A stretch of DNA of 64,000 bases from Lineus longissimus (GCF_910592395.1 NC_088326.1:3911001-3975000), one strand, 5' to 3'; positions 1-11,500 are shown, numbered from the stretch's first letter. Translations and numbers: made by a program. Notes: generated by a model not told the origin, from the letters alone.

Positions 1-60
1 ACATTGTAGTTGGTCCCAACGTTTAAACCCAGTTACATTAGTTTCAAAACTAGGCACCAG

Positions 61-180
61 GGCCCGGTTGTTCAAAAGCTCAAAAGTCACGTTATCCCTA
101 ACGGTAACGTTATCTCTATGAGTTAAACCCATTGGATTTTTGACGTTGATACTTAAACAGGTCTTCAACAAGAGATCGAT
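61..180. repeat. Dispersed repeat, uninterrupted copy
   Basis: This stretch begins with cccggttgttcaaaagctc and runs through cacgttatccctaacggtaa. It is homologous to 910-970 joined to 1638-1760, where a palindrome array interrupts the same sequence after the taa of ccctaa. It therefore serves as an empty-site reference for that insertion. No coding potential is visible. The rest of 181-900 holds nothing I can identify. Confidence 0.6.
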
Positions 181-970
181 AGTGGCATATCTGGCTGTTG
201 TCAAAGACCGCACTTATAATCAAAATACCATACTCAGTGGGTCCCTCTATTTTTAAGTTTGGGTAGGCGGAGGGGCCACTGTCACAGAACAAGCTACGCC
301 AGTGTTGTGCGTCCTCACCGCAACAGCTGGCAATACAACATCTTCATCCGGGGACTACTTGATTAGCAATTCTAAATGGCCGCACCTGTGTAGACGCCAG
401 CCCATGTATGCAGATGCCGCCACTGTGTGACAACATGGCGTCGTATTATACATTGGGATACTAGTTTACATGTACATGTATTTCCAAAAAGTTAGTGAAT
501 TAATGTAGGTAACCGAGTGTAAAAAATACTTGACAACGCACTCATTTTTTGTAATGATTTCACTTTTATTCTTATTTGACGATCGATATACTGAGTGAAC
601 ACAAAATCTGAATAATATAAGATATACCTGTGAACACTCGATTTCTGTATTCGATTTGGGTCAACACGACGTAATCGTTTTCATTCTGTCCGCATTTTAG
701 TCACTTGTAGGGGTTAATGAAATAACGAGGTTTTGATCCATCTTGAGAGAACTGCAGTATTGTTCAGCGCTTTCAGATCCACCATCAACGTAGCGTGGGC
801 TTTCTGAAAAGTAGTATTACGTAATATAAGTATATCGTGTAAATATCAGTTCTTTTTACACAGCAATATTAACTTGATCGCCACACAATTTATTATTGCT
901 GACACCAAGGCCCGGTTCTTCAGACCCAAGGCCCGGTTGTTCAGAAGCACAAAAGTCACGTTATCCCTAA

Positions 971-1637
971 GGCACCTATTCCATAGAGCTATACCCTATA
1001 CTATACTATACGCGAACAATAGTTTCATGGTCATGCACCCTTTGTGAAGCCATTGTTCGCGTATAGTGTAGTATAGGGTATAGCTCTATGGAGAAGGTGC
1101 CGAAGGCACCTATTCCATAGAGCTATACCCTATACTATACTATACGCGAACAATAGTTTCATGGTCATGCACCCTTTGTGAAGCCATTGTTCGCGTATAG
1201 TGTAGTATACCGTATACCTCTATGGAATAGGTGCCTTAGGCACCTATTCCATAGAGCTATACCCTATACTACACTATACGCGAACAATGGCTTCACAAAG
1301 GGTGCATGACCATGAAACTATTGTTCGCGTATAGTATAGTATAGGGTATAGTTCTATGGGGAAGGTGCCTAAGGCACCTATTCCATAGAGGTATACGGTG
1401 TACTACACTATACGCGAACAATGGCTTCACAAAGGGTGCATGACCATGAAACTATTGTTCGCGTATAGTATAGTATAGGGTATAGCTCTATGGAATAGGT
1501 GCCTTAGGCACCTATTCCATAGAGGTATACGGTGTACTACACTATACGCGAACAATGGCTTCACAAAGGGTGCATGACCATGAAACTATTGTTCGCGTAT
1601 AGTATAGTATAGGGTATAGTTCTATGGGGAAGGTGCC
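971..1637. repeat. Five tandem 131-bp palindromic MITE-like units
   Basis: Units lie at 971-1101, 1105-1235, 1239-1369, 1373-1503 and 1507-1637. Each is 131 bp, starts with ggcacc, ends with ggtgcc and is nearly self-complementary along its length around a short loop. The spacers are exactly 3 bp (gaa, tta, taa, tta), and the array is flanked by taa (968-970) and tta (1638-1640). The loops of units 1-2 and units 3-5 have opposite orientation. A 3-bp TWA duplication is the PIF/Harbinger signature, so these are probably Harbinger-type MITEs inserted next to one another. Confidence 0.8.
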
Positions 1638-2129
1638 TTACGGTTACATTAAGTATCCTCAAGGACGTTATCTCTTTCAGTTATCCCATTGAATTTTCAC
1701 GTTAAGACTTAACGCTCGCTTCCGTTAATGTTAGCTAATGTTGTTTTGGACAACTCAACCCAGATTAGTTATCGCCCAGTGGACGTCATTACACCAAAAT
1801 GCCCATAAATAACGATATTTAGTTCTCAAATACGGTTCCAGTCAGTGAGTAAGTATACTTTTTACGAGATGCACGGTCTACTACGACATTCAGAACAAAT
1901 AAAACACAGAAAATCCTGGCCACTTTTTGTAGGTCCACCCGAAAGACTCCGGTCCACCTAACGGCCAGATATTTCTTTCTGCCACCACTTATAGACCTAC
2001 ATGTTTTAGTTTATGTAATGTATTATGTAATCGGATCGTTATCTTCTGTCTGTTCCTTTTATCTATTTATGATAATCAGATGCCATGTAAAATTTACGTC
2101 TTAAAATTTTGGTTTTTATCGGATTTTAA

Positions 2130-2190
2130 CGCCTATCCCATTGTTCGACATCGTTATCAGGAGGTCGAACAATGTGATAGGCGTTCGGCA
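2130..2190. repeat. Short palindromic repeat
   Basis: The sequence aacgcctatcccattgttcg and a following complementary arm (cgaacaatgtgataggcgtt) form a hairpin. The same arm recurs at 2785-2860, 13095-13120 and 21100-21125, so it is a dispersed family. Confidence 0.6.
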
Positions 2191-2240
2191 CTCAGGCGTT
2201 GCGGGGATTGGCGAACCCTCCCTATTACGCCTCAACTTAC

Positions 2241-3774
2241 TTGTATATGCATGAGACTGGAAGTGCGTTTTGCCTCCAACAGTTGTGATCTTTATACACC
2301 CCGAACCTGTGCCCCATGGGAAATCCCTGAAAAAATCGAAACATGGCGTAAAACGACAACGTAGACTTTGGCAGAGGCCAAGTGGGAGAGATCAAGTTAC
2401 ATACAATTCTCCGATAGGTGTCTCTGCTATCTCACAGTACAATGCCAGTCCTACTTTGGAGGCAGAATATGTCATCACAACGAAAGTCAAACGTAAGAGA
2501 CCCAGTTAAAACCCGTCAAACTGTCAATGAGTCTTCTTGTCTGCCCGTCACGTGACTGATATCATCAGAACAGACAAAGTCACGATGTCATTTTTCGCCC
2601 CTCCGGTCGTGTGTTGAAACGAAGTCATTAACTCATGACACGTGAAACATGACAAGTGACAAAGCGAATCCTATGTGACTCCGGCCTTTATTTGAAAGCC
2701 AAGCCGAATTTATACTCCGACGCGCGACCATGGACGTCCGCGTTTTGTATCATAGGCGAGTTTTAGCAAATCTCCCCAAACGCCAACGCCTGTCCCATTG
2801 TTCGGCGTCATGATTAGGAGCTCGAACAATGAGACAGGCGTCGCGTTGGCGTTTCAGGGATTTGCGAAAACTCACAAATAATTTCTGTGCCACTGTCGCG
2901 CGGGTCGGAGTATGAATTCGGCTGAGGGGGTCGTGAAACTAGCTTTATTCCGTAACTTACTCTGACCCAAACACGAATGATCCGGTGCCCCTCTTTCCGT
3001 CGCATGTCGCGAAAACATCAGCGGACACTTTTTTTGTTCTGACGTATATTGTCATACCCGTCTCGGACATCGTAAAAATCTTTTCGTCTCCCACGTACCA
3101 AGTCCCTAGTAGAGGGGAGAGGTCACTACTCAAGCAGGCCTCCGAGTGTGCGGCTGAAATCAATGAAATAATATGCCATAAGACTATGTACGATTATATC
3201 GAAATGCTTCTGGCATGCAGCAAAATACAGTACCTCGAATATATTTCAGCACGGCCATGATGACTATAATAGATTGAACTTCTTCTTCCTCTTCTCCTCC
3301 TTCTTATAAACTGCACTTCTTCTTTACAGAAGGCTATGGTAACTGAGAGGCAATTTCCCACAGTATCGGAGTTTGTAAGGCGTGTCACAAATCACACTAT
3401 CAGGTCACGCACCTGCATTAAAACAAAAATGTCGCAGACGAATGCAGATGGTATGCAAAGTATGCGAAGTCATAGCGATTTCTGAGGTTATATTTTGTGG
3501 CCTTTTTGGGCCCTAAAAGATATTGGGGACATTATTCGCTCCATAAACAATATTGGGCAATGTTTGATGCATGATAGGAGGAAACCTCCGTTGTCGAATA
3601 GAGTTGCCTATACTCTATCAAATGAGTATACCGGGACTGACTGGAAATCGAACCCGCGACATCAAACGTGACAGGAGCGGATGGTTTTACGGCACCACTC
3701 CGCCAGCCCCTCGGTTCTATTCACTTACCTGCTAAGAAGCACGCAACTAAAGCTAAACCTAGCATTGCCTTCAT
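2241..3774 (-). CDS. Small secreted cysteine-containing protein, family not recognised (3' end uncertain)
   Basis: Three exons join in phase: 3729-3774, 2961-3153 and 2241-2326. Exon 1 encodes a signal peptide (MKAMLGLALVACFLA) and ends at a gtaagtg donor. Exon 2 follows a good acceptor (gatttcag) and encodes residues 16-79, with Cys22, a G-T-W-Y motif at 32-35 and Cys66. Exon 3 (acceptor ttttttcag, donor gtaagt) adds residues 81-108, including Cys90. The G-x-W-Y motif soon after the signal peptide recalls the first lipocalin motif, but the other lipocalin motifs are not evident, so I do not assign the family. Exon 2 could instead end at an in-frame TAA that overlaps its donor. A final exon at 1890-1987 would bring the protein to about 140 residues, but its acceptor is weak. 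The three cysteines suggest an extracellular fold. Intron 2 contains a palindromic MITE. Confidence 0.6.
2697..2925. mobile_element. Palindromic MITE
   Basis: The outer arms agccgaatttatactccgac (about 2701-2720) and gtcggagtatgaattcggct (about 2904-2923) are inverted repeats. An inner palindrome at about 2757-2872 pairs gagttttagcaaatct with its complement and contains the acgcctgtcccattgttcg family arm. There is no coding capacity. It lies inside an intron of the secreted-protein gene. Confidence 0.6.
3640..3713 (-). repeat. tRNA-like head of a SINE
   Basis: On the minus strand ggctggcggagtggtgcc resembles an A box and gggttcgatttcc is a good B box, spaced as in a tRNA gene. The acceptor stem does not close, so this is a tRNA-derived SINE head and not a functional tRNA. 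Confidence 0.5.
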
Positions 3775-3917
3775 GATGTAAAGTCACGTAAATTTGTGTG
3801 CTGTAAACGAAGTAAAGAGTCGGCGAAATCCGCGAATGTTTGAAAATCGAACGTCTGGTGGGTCTACAGTATGATCTAGAATCAGGAGCGAATGAATGAT
3901 GACACCGGAATGATATT

Positions 3918-3945
3918 CTTTTATAGCAGACTGCGGCGCATGCGC
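3918..3945 (-). promoter_or_regulatory. TATA box and NRF1-like palindrome of the small secreted-protein gene
   Basis: On the minus strand TATAAAAG lies at 3918-3925, about 145 bp upstream of the ATG at 3774. GCGCATGCGC, a perfect NRF1-type palindrome, lies at 3936-3945 just upstream of it. An initiator-like TCATTC follows the TATA box at a plausible distance. The arrangement supports a real transcription start here. Confidence 0.55.
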
Positions 3946-4235
3946 CGTGGCAAAGAAATTTACCCAGCTGTCGAAACTTACCAATCAGAGAATGTCGCAT
4001 ATATATTTTTTTATAAAGTCGTCACGATCAGGCCAGAAACCAACATATGGCCCTCATGATCAAGCATCTGCGACCAAGACCTAATTTTGTATTGTCCCTG
4101 AAATCAGTCACTTTTGGCGACAATGAAGTTGGAGCGAGAGCAACAGCAGTGAATGATAAGGAAAAAGTACCAAATTGACCAGGCTAACTCCAAATCATTA
4201 CCCTTAGGGAAACTGCGTCTCATTTTCAATATGTA

Positions 4236-4451
4236 TGGTGTGGTGAATCCACAATTATTTACCATGGTAAACTGACAGCATTTCACCATGATGAATTGGG
4301 ACGGTGAAATATTTCACCATGGTGACAATGGTAAAATCAACATTCACCATGGTGACCATGAGAAACTCTTATTTCACCATGGTAAACGATGAATTCACCC
4401 TGGTGAATGCAGATTTTCCCATGGTGAATCCAGATTTTCCCATAGTGAATC
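4236..4451. repeat. Cluster of TTCACCATGGTGAA-type palindromes
   Basis: About eight full or partial copies of the 14-bp palindrome ttcaccatggtgaa lie within about 215 bp, separated by 10-30 bp of unrelated sequence. Spacing is irregular, so this is not a simple tandem repeat. The stretch from 4452 to 5450 shows no gene I can support. Confidence 0.7.
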
Positions 4452-5173
4452 CGAGATCTTTTTCGTAAGGGGTAGGTCTACGAGTGAAGTATTCTAATAG
4501 ACCCAATATTCAGATAGAGACCAAGCATTTACAGTCGTTTTAAGAGTAAAACATCTAATACATGTGGTTTAGAATTCTTCGCTTTGTTTTATAATTGAGT
4601 TTGTGTGAAATTTGCCACAAAATGCGAAATTAGGCAGATTAGTGCGCTGTTGTGCGACGGCTGTCGAAACATCATAATACTTTCCGCCTTGGTCAGGAAA
4701 TGACCTTGACCTCGAGAGAGAAACGAGGCCGAGTTCCGATATTTGAATCCACTCATTAGATGAACTTCAGCATCAAAGAGGTACTTTGCCGTTTTTGAAA
4801 TTTTGTCAGTTTAATCCCCAATTTTGACCATTATGGAAAACGATGAAACTGTTTAATCACCATGTTTGCAAGCTTGTCTGAAGATGCCGCAGAAACCTCG
4901 GTAAATGTAAATTCTATAAACTTTCAATAATGTCCATATTTTTGGTCACCCTGCATGTTAAGGTGCTGGTATAAGGCCTACATGATGACGAATGTACATG
5001 TATATATACCATCAGACAAACTGACCCAATGAGGTTTTTGACATCACGTTTTGAAGAAAAAAATCCGGAGAATTTTTGGTTTAGCATTTACTACTGAGAT
5101 TTTGGTCAACAGATTATGCTGACGGGTTGGTTACACGAATGGTTCCAATTTCGTAAGCATAACATAGCACTTA

Positions 5174-5334
5174 CAAAACAGAACGCAGCCGGTCCGGCTA
5201 TTAAAAAGCCAGTCATTACCTCAGAGCAATGATGTGACGGCTTGACATATTGGGTTTTTTTCATCAGAGTCGCCACCAACAGACAAAATACAGCAGCCGC
5301 CTGGTAAAACCACCGCTGATACAACAGCTGGAAG
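5174..5334 (-). other. Weak candidate exon encoding hydrophobic residues
   Basis: A minus-strand open segment with a possible acceptor (cgtcttccag) and a good donor (gtaagt) encodes two hydrophobic runs, one of them near MTGFLIAGPAAFCF. No partner exon or homology was recognised. It may be chance. A tRNA-like SINE head (minus, B box ggttcgactgcc) lies at about 5460-5507. Confidence 0.2.
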
Positions 5335-5549
5335 ACGGATCGGGGGCCGGAATTTGACGTAGATCTACGTAGGATGGCGCTAAACATGTCAAGTCGTCTA
5401 ACGCAGATCTACGTCGCTTGACGCAGAAAGTGGTATAGGGGAACAAAGCACGGCTCAGCAGGCAGTCGAACCCGCTACTCCTCCGTCACGACGCCTACGC
5501 TCCGGCCTCCACTTACATTTACCATTCTGTGGTTGCTGCCTCTCTTGTT

Positions 5550-5555
5550 TTTATT
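5550..5555 (-). terminator. Polyadenylation signal AATAAA of the Mab-21-like gene
   Basis: AATAAA on the minus strand lies about 70 bp beyond the stop codon at 5624. Confidence 0.45.
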
Positions 5556-5623
5556 TCAGTTCTGCCTTTATAGTAAATAGTTCAGTCTTCTTCGTCACTG
5601 TTTCAGCTACACATTCAGTGGAT

Positions 5624-8600
5624 TTAAGTAATATTCTGAAGAAGCTTAGCCCACGCCTTCTCCCCTCCTCTATTAATGCGACGAAGAAAGTTACGGAAGT
5701 CCCTGATTTGCTCTTGATCGAAATCAGGTTGCAACAAATTTCTACTGATTCCCTCGTTTTTCTTCAAGAAGTAATGATTGAGCTCTCCTCTCTCAAAGAC
5801 GGCCTCCAACTTTTTCATATAACTCATAAAGCGATCTTCATGTGTCTGTTCACGCCATCGCGAGGGATAGCGGTCCTCTTCCAGCTGTTTCAAGAACACA
5901 GTCTTGTAAATGAAGGAGGGGAACTGTTTAAACTGAGGCTGGTTGTGACGCAAGTACTTGACCTCTCGGTAGAGTTTCTTACTCCAGCCGCCATCACCCT
6001 TGTCCAGTGGTTGGATGCGGTCCCGCTCTGCGCTACTGAAGCTTTGTCGCCATCGCAGTCTATCCGGGTCTTCGCGGCTCTTACGCGTTTGTTCGTTCGG
6101 CAGGCTTGGGTGAGGCTTGGTGACAAGTTGCTTACCGTTAACAGTTACACACGGTACAAAGTCCATGTCAAAGATTGTCAACTGTGTACTCCTTGCATTA
6201 ATCGGATGGTTGGTGATCTTAAATTTCAGCGCCGGGCCTGCTTGGTGAGACACATGCTTCACATTGACGATTCCGCTTGTATCCTGGAGCTCTTGGGCGA
6301 CCCGCGAAACCTCCCCCAATAAGAGAGAATGAAGTTTTAGGGGGCTTAGATAATAGTTGTCTCGGTCCCTCACAGTCAGTCCCTTAATGGAGTCAGACGG
6401 GTTGTCAATACGCAATCTCCAGTACCCTTCGCCTTGGTGTTCGAGAGACGTTGGCTCCTGTAAAAAAGGAATAGTGTGCACGATATACTACATCTTAAAA
6501 GCAAAACGTTGGGGTAAAGTTTGGCGTATTCAAAGGGTTACGCCGTACGTTCACAATCCTGAGAATATAGGCCAGTTCACTCGAGACATACTCCCCCGGG
6601 AAACATGCGTTAGGAGGTGTCATGTTATAGGCCCTATTTGCAATGGATGTACGTTGAATTCACACTCATATAATAACTGTTGGTCAACTATATCTAGTTC
6701 CGCCTTCTTACGCCAGGTGACGCCAATAGTCAGTCAGAATGCATATAGTACATGGCATTGCATGCATGCATGCTTGCGCACTATCAGTATACAATTTGTG
6801 CGTGTATATGTTTCCTCGATCGCTGCAAGTTAGATTACGCTATGTGTCCACTCGGTTTGTCATACAAGGTCGGTGTATTTTTTCAATCATCGCAAATTAT
6901 TTCATCTTAAATTTTTTGGTGCCGATACGGCCGTGGCATGTGTCATTTTCACTGGAACGACCACCCTGTAGCAGTCATACACTGCTGCCTGTAGTGACTG
7001 AGTTTGAAATAAAATTACCAGCGGCGGTGACTGATAAAAAGTTAGCTCACCGGTATTCCTACGTGTAGAAGGTAGTCGCAATCCCCCTGCCCAGGAACCA
7101 TTGTCCCGTCGGAGGTACTGCCTAAAACAGACAACACAACACGGTGGTTATGCTTTATAACGGGTCTCTGAAATAGGTTGAGGGGTTGCACACATCTTCT
7201 ATTCACGTTTTTCAACTTAAAGGTATCCCGTTGAGACAAGACCACAATTGATTTTTTAAGCCTTTTAGCAGTTAAATTGTCAATGTTTGACCGCGACGCA
7301 TCAAAGAACGCGTGGTGTTGTGAATCTGAAATTTAGATTATGTTATTCCGGACAGTCGGGCAAGTAAATGGTGAAAAATAAAATGGTGATTGACCACAGA
7401 AATCATTTGATAATCGACAAATTAGACAGACTTTGATATTTCCACTCTTTTCAGCCAACTGGCAGAAAAAACTCAAAACACGCCCCCTATTACCCAATTA
7501 GCAAAATTCGAAATTAATTTTTTCATCAAATAATTTCTTTATATCTGTAGACTTGCCACAACAAATATTTTTTCAATACCTCTCCAAATATGTACTTGAG
7601 AGTTAAAAACATGCACTCGTCTAATTGATAGGTCTCGACCCTCCAACCTATGAATATTCATTAGTGGTCTTGTCTCCGTTCGTTATTACATGTACTGGTG
7701 ATTCCATCCTGGGATACAGGCGTTTGATACTCCTACCTCTCGTGAGGCGGAGTATATTGAAAACAACTGGTGCCAGGTTGTGGTGATTCCCGAAAATAGA
7801 AATGTTGTTACACACAATACTGCGTAGTGCAGTGAAAAGTTATCATGCAACAAGTTTTAAACTTGTTTTTTTATATATTTGCACATATGTTTATTCTACG
7901 ACTTTGTGGAAATTCATATTCAGTTCGTATTAACACAATTTGAAATTTTCAAATACAATTACAAATTTCTTTTTTAACAGAGGGTGTGGTCCTTTTGATC
8001 AATCCTATTTTCGTCTATTCAAAACGGGGTTAATTTGTAAACGTTTGGGTTTTTTATTTCGTGTTGAAGCCTTATGAAAGAAGAGGTTTCAAAAAAAAAG
8101 CTAGGGCCAACCCACCTACAAGTTCCGGGTTCTTCTCGAAGTTCAAGTATGAGATGTTCTTACGTAGTCCGTTTTTCATATGTGTCGCAACCTTCAGTGA
8201 AGCCTGCACAACCTCATGTTTCGCCTCTCCAGACGCGGTCAGCTTTGTCTGCAAGAGAGATTTCAGCGAGTCCCGCAAGCATGGTCCTTTCGAGGGTCCC
8301 GTCGATTTTCTCTTCTTGTTCCTTTGATCTGGCATAGGTCTATACCTGGTGGGCAATCTATCATGGTAGTCGTAGAAATCATATCCTACAAAAAGAATTC
8401 AAAATTAGCCTGGTTTATACATTTGAGAAAGTTGAATTTCAACTCTGAGTAACAGCAGATACAATTTAGAAGTGCGTACATAAGTGCAAATTCCCGACAC
8501 ATTCTGCAGTGGATCTCCTACATACAAGAATCCCATTCTGATGCAAAGCGCAATTTGAACCGCATAGCTAACTCATATTAGACTCCTAAGCAGTCCACTT

Positions 8601-8988
8601 CATTATCCTGATCGTCCTTCCTCTATGACGACAGGGCGAGGCCGGTCCACTACATCCGGAGTGTAACTCACATAGCATCAAAATGCAGGTTGGAAAGGGA
8701 AGGGGTTCCTCTATTTATTTCCCGCGGGCGGGAGAATATCTTTCTCTAGAACTTACCTCTAAATGGATACGAAACTACCCTCCATACCAAGCCTAATGTC
8801 CATTTAGTTATTCTATATCCCGTGTACAACATGAGGAACCCGCCCAATACTCCTAGGAACACAACCAACGGATTGTCCGATTCTGCAGCTCTTCTACCCG
8901 CCTGAAAAAGTAACAAACATACATTAAAGCGACAACTTGGGCTTGGGATTTACCTCACCAGGAGGATAATGTGCCAACCTGACACCAT
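5624..8988 (-). CDS. Membrane-anchored Mab-21/cGAS-like nucleotidyltransferase-fold protein
   Basis: Exons are 8959-8988 (tentative start MVSGWHIILL), 8757-8901, 8116-8385, 7051-7121 and 5624-6457. All join in phase, giving 449 residues. A hydrophobic segment at residues 21-37 (PLVVFLGVLGGFLMLYT) should anchor the protein. The Mab-21 domain follows. The G-S loop at 149-150 is recreated across an exon junction, D162-x-D164 forms the first metal-binding pair, and D271 in FDMDFVP is the third acid. The C-terminal part carries the family pattern WRQSFSSAERDRI and a helix ending ELNHYFL, as in cGAS. The cGAS zinc-ribbon cysteines are absent. Known relatives are cGAS-like receptors, which make cyclic nucleotide second messengers, and MIEF1/2, which are outer-mitochondrial-membrane proteins with the same TM-then-Mab-21 order but without the acids. 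Enzymatic activity is an inference. The first exon is the least certain part. Confidence 0.8.
8600..8670. repeat. Copy of a dispersed repeat (aggccggtcca family)
   Basis: The core gaggccggtccactacatcc followed by ggagtgta recurs with few changes at about 24215-24302, 25625-25703 and, inverted, at 19320-19385. A partial copy lies near 25310-25345. It sits in an intron of the Mab-21-like gene. Confidence 0.55.
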
Positions 8989-10617
8989 GCGCCGCCACCT
9001 GTAGTGTTACGCGGCAGTTTTGGGCATGGCTTACGAATTTCAGGCAGGCCTAAGGTTACACCTCGTTCCAGTGCATTGTTTACTGCAGTTCAAAGATTTT
9101 CATTAATCCAGTTTGGAGAAGTTACGTTTCTGCTGGATGCCGTTTTTGTACAAAAAACCAACATAACGTAGGCCTATGCCCGAGTTGGCGCTTTAAAGCG
9201 ACAACTTGGAAAAACCGCGTGACTTCTCCAAACACAATAGTTGAATAACTACTGACTTTCGGACAATAGACGGGGATGTAACCATAATCCTGATCGAAAT
9301 TTACGAGCTATGTCCGAAGCTGCCTCGTAACATCATTTGAGATTAGCATGAGTGAGCTACTGCTATAGATGTGTGCTCTTGATTGGGACCTATGTTTACG
9401 GAACCAGGCCATGTCGTATTTAGGCAAAGCCCCCATGTATCAATAAATCAGAATGAATCCTAATGAACAATATGTCAAATTAAGCTTGTGTACCTGTATA
9501 TTAATGCCAGACACACACTATCATGAATAACTTCACATGAGCTGTGTATCATGTACACAAACAGTGCTGAAGCACTCCCAATGTTTACGAAACGAGCCCC
9601 CGATCCGACCAAAGCCAGCTTCGATTCACCACATACCTTGCTTTTGTATTCGACGAACATTTCACGGAAAAAAGTCACCTTTTAGCTGTAAAAACTTGAT
9701 AAGGCCGACTTTTTATGATTATTTCGTGAACGCCGATGTAGAAGTTTAAAATGTCCTAGGATAAAATGTCCGGGAACAAAGGATTCTATTATGCGCTTCA
9801 ATCTCTGAGCTATTGACGGTCAGGGTCTCTATAGAACCATATTGCAGAATACAATAGGGCCGGACACTTTTTCCAGGGGGGACACTTTTTACTTTTACAC
9901 CGGCAACACAGAGATCGGCCGCCATGTTGTTTAATGGATCACAGCGCCAGCCGGGCGAAGAGGCTGGTACAAACCGTCTTGGATTTGTCCGATTTGTATG
10001 AGGCTTACCGGAATAATGACAACTTCTGATGTCCACAGAACGCCTCCTTGCGGCAAAAATATTAATCGCAGTGGTAATTTCAATTTTTTCTAAATTTCAA
10101 AATGTATATAGTGGCAAGGTGGCAAGCATCCCTCTGACTTGGTAAATCACGCTACGCCCAAGTTTTTCCTTTCATCATGTTGGTGGCAATATATCCGGAC
10201 ATGTGGGCAAGATCAGTTGGGCTTTGGGCTGATGAAATTACCTGCATTGCCTGAGGTCCAAAACAATACATACTAGTAACAGGCAACACAGAATTAAGAA
10301 ATCAAATTCAACCATGCCACTCAATGTACAAGTTATTACACTTCTACCTGAAGACGATCGTTTGTTTGTCAACAAGAGTATGGTGGAAACTGGCGCATGC
10401 TTACCTGAAAACACGAGGCAATGAACTTGTTGTTTTGGTGGAACTGGAAGACTGTCGGACGGTACTGTAAAAATCCCAGGTGTCGGCTGCTTGCGCATTG
10501 AAACCAGTCTGGCAGCCATTGACCAACACTTGCCGGCTCTGGCTTGAGCCAGTGTCTGGCAGAAAGAATAACAGACCTCATCGTTCGAAGTATAGACCGA
10601 CCTTGGGACTCCAGCGC
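8989..10617. other. Intergenic stretch with one candidate exon
   Basis: No gene can be supported here. One segment, 10405-10464 on the minus strand, looks like a 60-nt exon: it has a ttttacag acceptor and a CAG/gtaagc donor and is open in all three frames. It could be an upstream exon of the Mab-21-like gene or of something else. A short sequence, aaagcgacaacttgg, occurs at about 8930 and 9193. Confidence 0.3.
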
Positions 10618-11307
10618 GCCTGGCCCTTCGTATTAATCGGTGCCTGGAATGGGCTACGTCCAAGAAGCGGCTGTCGACACACAGGGCACTTGACTCTCTT
10701 TCATCTGACGGCAACGTAGCGCTTCGTCAAGAGATGCCGTTGACTCCGCACAGATCCACGCACCTAAAGCAGGCCCCTATGCATCGAAATGTACATTCTC
10801 AGACACATAGGCCAGCTGTACACGCAAATCTCGGGCAATAGTATCCATGTAACGTTAGGCCGAGACCAAATCGATCGACCTAATTCCTGGATTCCTGGAT
10901 ATGCGCATGCGTCAGTAAAGAGAAGCAGGTCTGTGTCTTTAGTTTGACTTGTTACTATTAAGACAAACCATGGGCACTTTCAGGCGTTGATGGGGTATAT
11001 CTGATACCTCTTTTTCATATGTATTTTTTAGTTTCAATCATCAATCATTAAATGGCAATAGCAAGGTTGAAGGACAACATGATGCAAACCTGCTCTATTC
11101 CTGTCTTGATGGGGAAACCGTTTCACTGTCTTCTCATCACCGCAGACTCCTTGGCACGTGAAATTGTTGGCGAGGATCTTCCTATCACGAAATGGGTTTA
11201 ATGAACAATACCTACTCCGCTAATAACTTCGTTAGTACTTAGGCATGGTTTGTCAATACCTGTGCTTTAATTGCATAAAAAAGAGATTCAGCAATTATAA
11301 TATGCCG

Positions 11308-11478
11308 GGGTAACTCCCTTAGCGGACACTGAGCTCTCTATAAAGGACACCTTCTCTATAAGGACACTTGTTTTGGTCTCAAATCGGTTGTCTCCATTTA
11401 TTTTGACCTCTCTAATGAGGACGCCTCTTTATTCAGGTAAACATCTGCCAGTCCCAAGGTTGTCCTTAATAGAGTTGT
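11308..11478. mobile_element. Degenerate pogo-like MITE
   Basis: It holds the diagnostic internal words ttagcggacact, tataaaggacacc, gacctctctaatgagga and gtccttaatagag. These are shared with better copies at 30497-30692 and 41934-42092. It is absent from the right copy of the duplication. Confidence 0.5.
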
Positions 11479-11500
11479 TCAACTGACCTGTAATATATTT

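Noticed and set aside
971-1637. CRISPR array
   Set aside because: Regular repeats are present, but each unit is itself a 131-bp palindrome with 3-bp spacers, in a eukaryotic genome; there is no repeat-spacer structure.
3640-3713. Functional tRNA gene
   Set aside because: A and B boxes are present but the cloverleaf stems do not close; it is a SINE head.
5618-6322. Plus-strand open frame of 234 codons
   Set aside because: It is the antisense shadow of the last exon of the Mab-21-like gene, which has clear domain motifs.
8072-8356. Reading the Mab-21-like protein straight through the GGLALAFF segment after ELVG
   Set aside because: The donor at gtgggt and the next acceptor (ctgttttag) restore the conserved G-S motif and phase, so the read-through is intronic.
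10238-10714. Minus-strand open frame of 158 codons
   Set aside because: Its N-terminal part recurs at 18570-18680 because of the segmental duplication; no family is recognised and a short exon-like segment lies within it in competing frames.
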